A DNA stretch of 56,374 nt from assembly GCF_934525195.1 (NCBI RefSeq), contig NZ_CAKSZA010000010.1:1-56374 (forward strand), given 5' to 3'. The notes under the pieces are model-generated. The model was not told the origin of the DNA, searched no databases, and saw nothing but the letters and a program-made list of their open reading frames with translations. Each line of letters begins with the position of its first letter. The stretch's first letter is position 1. A program made the position numbers and the translations under genes. This document shows positions 56,245-56,374 of this stretch, in pieces. The DNA is from an uncultured Eubacterium sp. (GTDB lineage: Bacteria > Bacillota > Clostridia > Oscillospirales > Acutalibacteraceae).

Positions 56245-56273
56245 TTGACAAACGCAAGACACTGTGGTATTAT
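56245..56273 (+). promoter_or_regulatory. Strong promoter after 5S, likely of an rRNA operon
   Basis: TTGACA (56245-56250), 17-bp spacer, TATTAT (56268-56273). Confidence 0.75.
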
Positions 56274-56374
56274 ATATAGGCTGTCAACGAGAACAACAGA
56301 CGGCAAGGACCTTGAAAATTAAACAACGACGAAAAAGTAAGGAACCCGATTAAGATAATTGAGTAACTGAACTC
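56274..56374 (+). other. Probable rRNA operon leader, cut by the window end
   Basis: The text GGACCTTGAAAATTAAACAACG is split here as GGACCTTGAAAA + TTAAACAACG. It resembles the pre-16S (or pre-23S) leader seen in many Firmicutes rrn operons. The mature rRNA start is not reached. Confidence 0.5.

Overview
The window reads as a chromosomal segment of a low-GC (roughly 40%), anaerobic, probably gut-dwelling member of the Clostridia. An Oscillospiraceae/Ruminococcaceae-type genome is my best guess. The support is: oxygen-independent enzymes (class III ribonucleotide reductase NrdD and its activase NrdG, HemW), Firmicutes-type T-box leaders, GlpP antitermination, an SRP RNA just ahead of dnaX, a separate GlnRS, several glycosidases, and strong SD sequences with consensus sigma-A promoters. 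The taxonomic call is inference. About 45 protein genes, one tRNA, SRP RNA, tmRNA, 5S rRNA and several cis-regulatory RNAs can be supported.

Layout. 1-9.4 kb: a glycan-use neighbourhood (GPH-type symporter with a long charged tail, AraC regulator, GH30 and GH20 glycosidases, an aldo/keto reductase) interrupted by a highly structured promoter-driven RNA ahead of a SLOG/YpsA-like gene and by a 223-bp MITE. 9.4-17.3 kb: citrate synthase coupled to a MarR regulator, an alpha/beta hydrolase, tRNA-Asn, RadC, a zinc-ribbon/PASTA pseudokinase, a secreted FN3-like protein and a flavin reductase. 17.3-21.2 kb: a conserved core run of SRP RNA, dnaX, ybaB, recR, smpB and tmRNA, followed by a 30-bp duplication of the tmRNA 3' end that looks like an integration scar. 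21.3-30.7 kb: DUF1653, GtrA, gltX-glnS-typA-hemW, gap, then a compact locus between gap and nrdG with two convergent, mutually similar consensus promoters, a 26-codon hydrophobic ORF with a masked SD, and one shared bidirectional terminator. I read this as a type I toxin-antitoxin module, and it is the most novel-looking item here.

30.7-41.8 kb: polysaccharide pyruvyl transferase plus GtrA, a T-box (probable Leu specifier CUC) ahead of a CstA-family transporter, an OmpR-type two-component pair, nrdD under paired NrdR boxes, and an AgrA/AgrC-type pair without a peptide gene. 41.8-45.7 kb: a glycerol-3-phosphate oxidation operon (GlpA-like, FAD oxidoreductase, DUF1667) behind a leader terminator, next to its antiterminator glpP. 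46-49.3 kb: an ATC-hydrolase-like / GPH transporter / M20 peptidase cassette. 49.6-55.8 kb: a TSCPD protein, a clan GH-D-like glycosidase, signal peptidase I, and a Trp T-box (UGG) controlling a TrpXYZ-type ABC importer. 55.8-56.4 kb: a large inverted repeat, a 5S rRNA with its own promoter, and what looks like a further rRNA promoter and leader running off the end.

Four copies or fragments of one MITE family (7.9, 29.8, 34.6 and 49.3 kb) are scattered at gene ends. The three longer copies carry their own terminator hairpin. All family assignments were made by reading motifs, without database searches.
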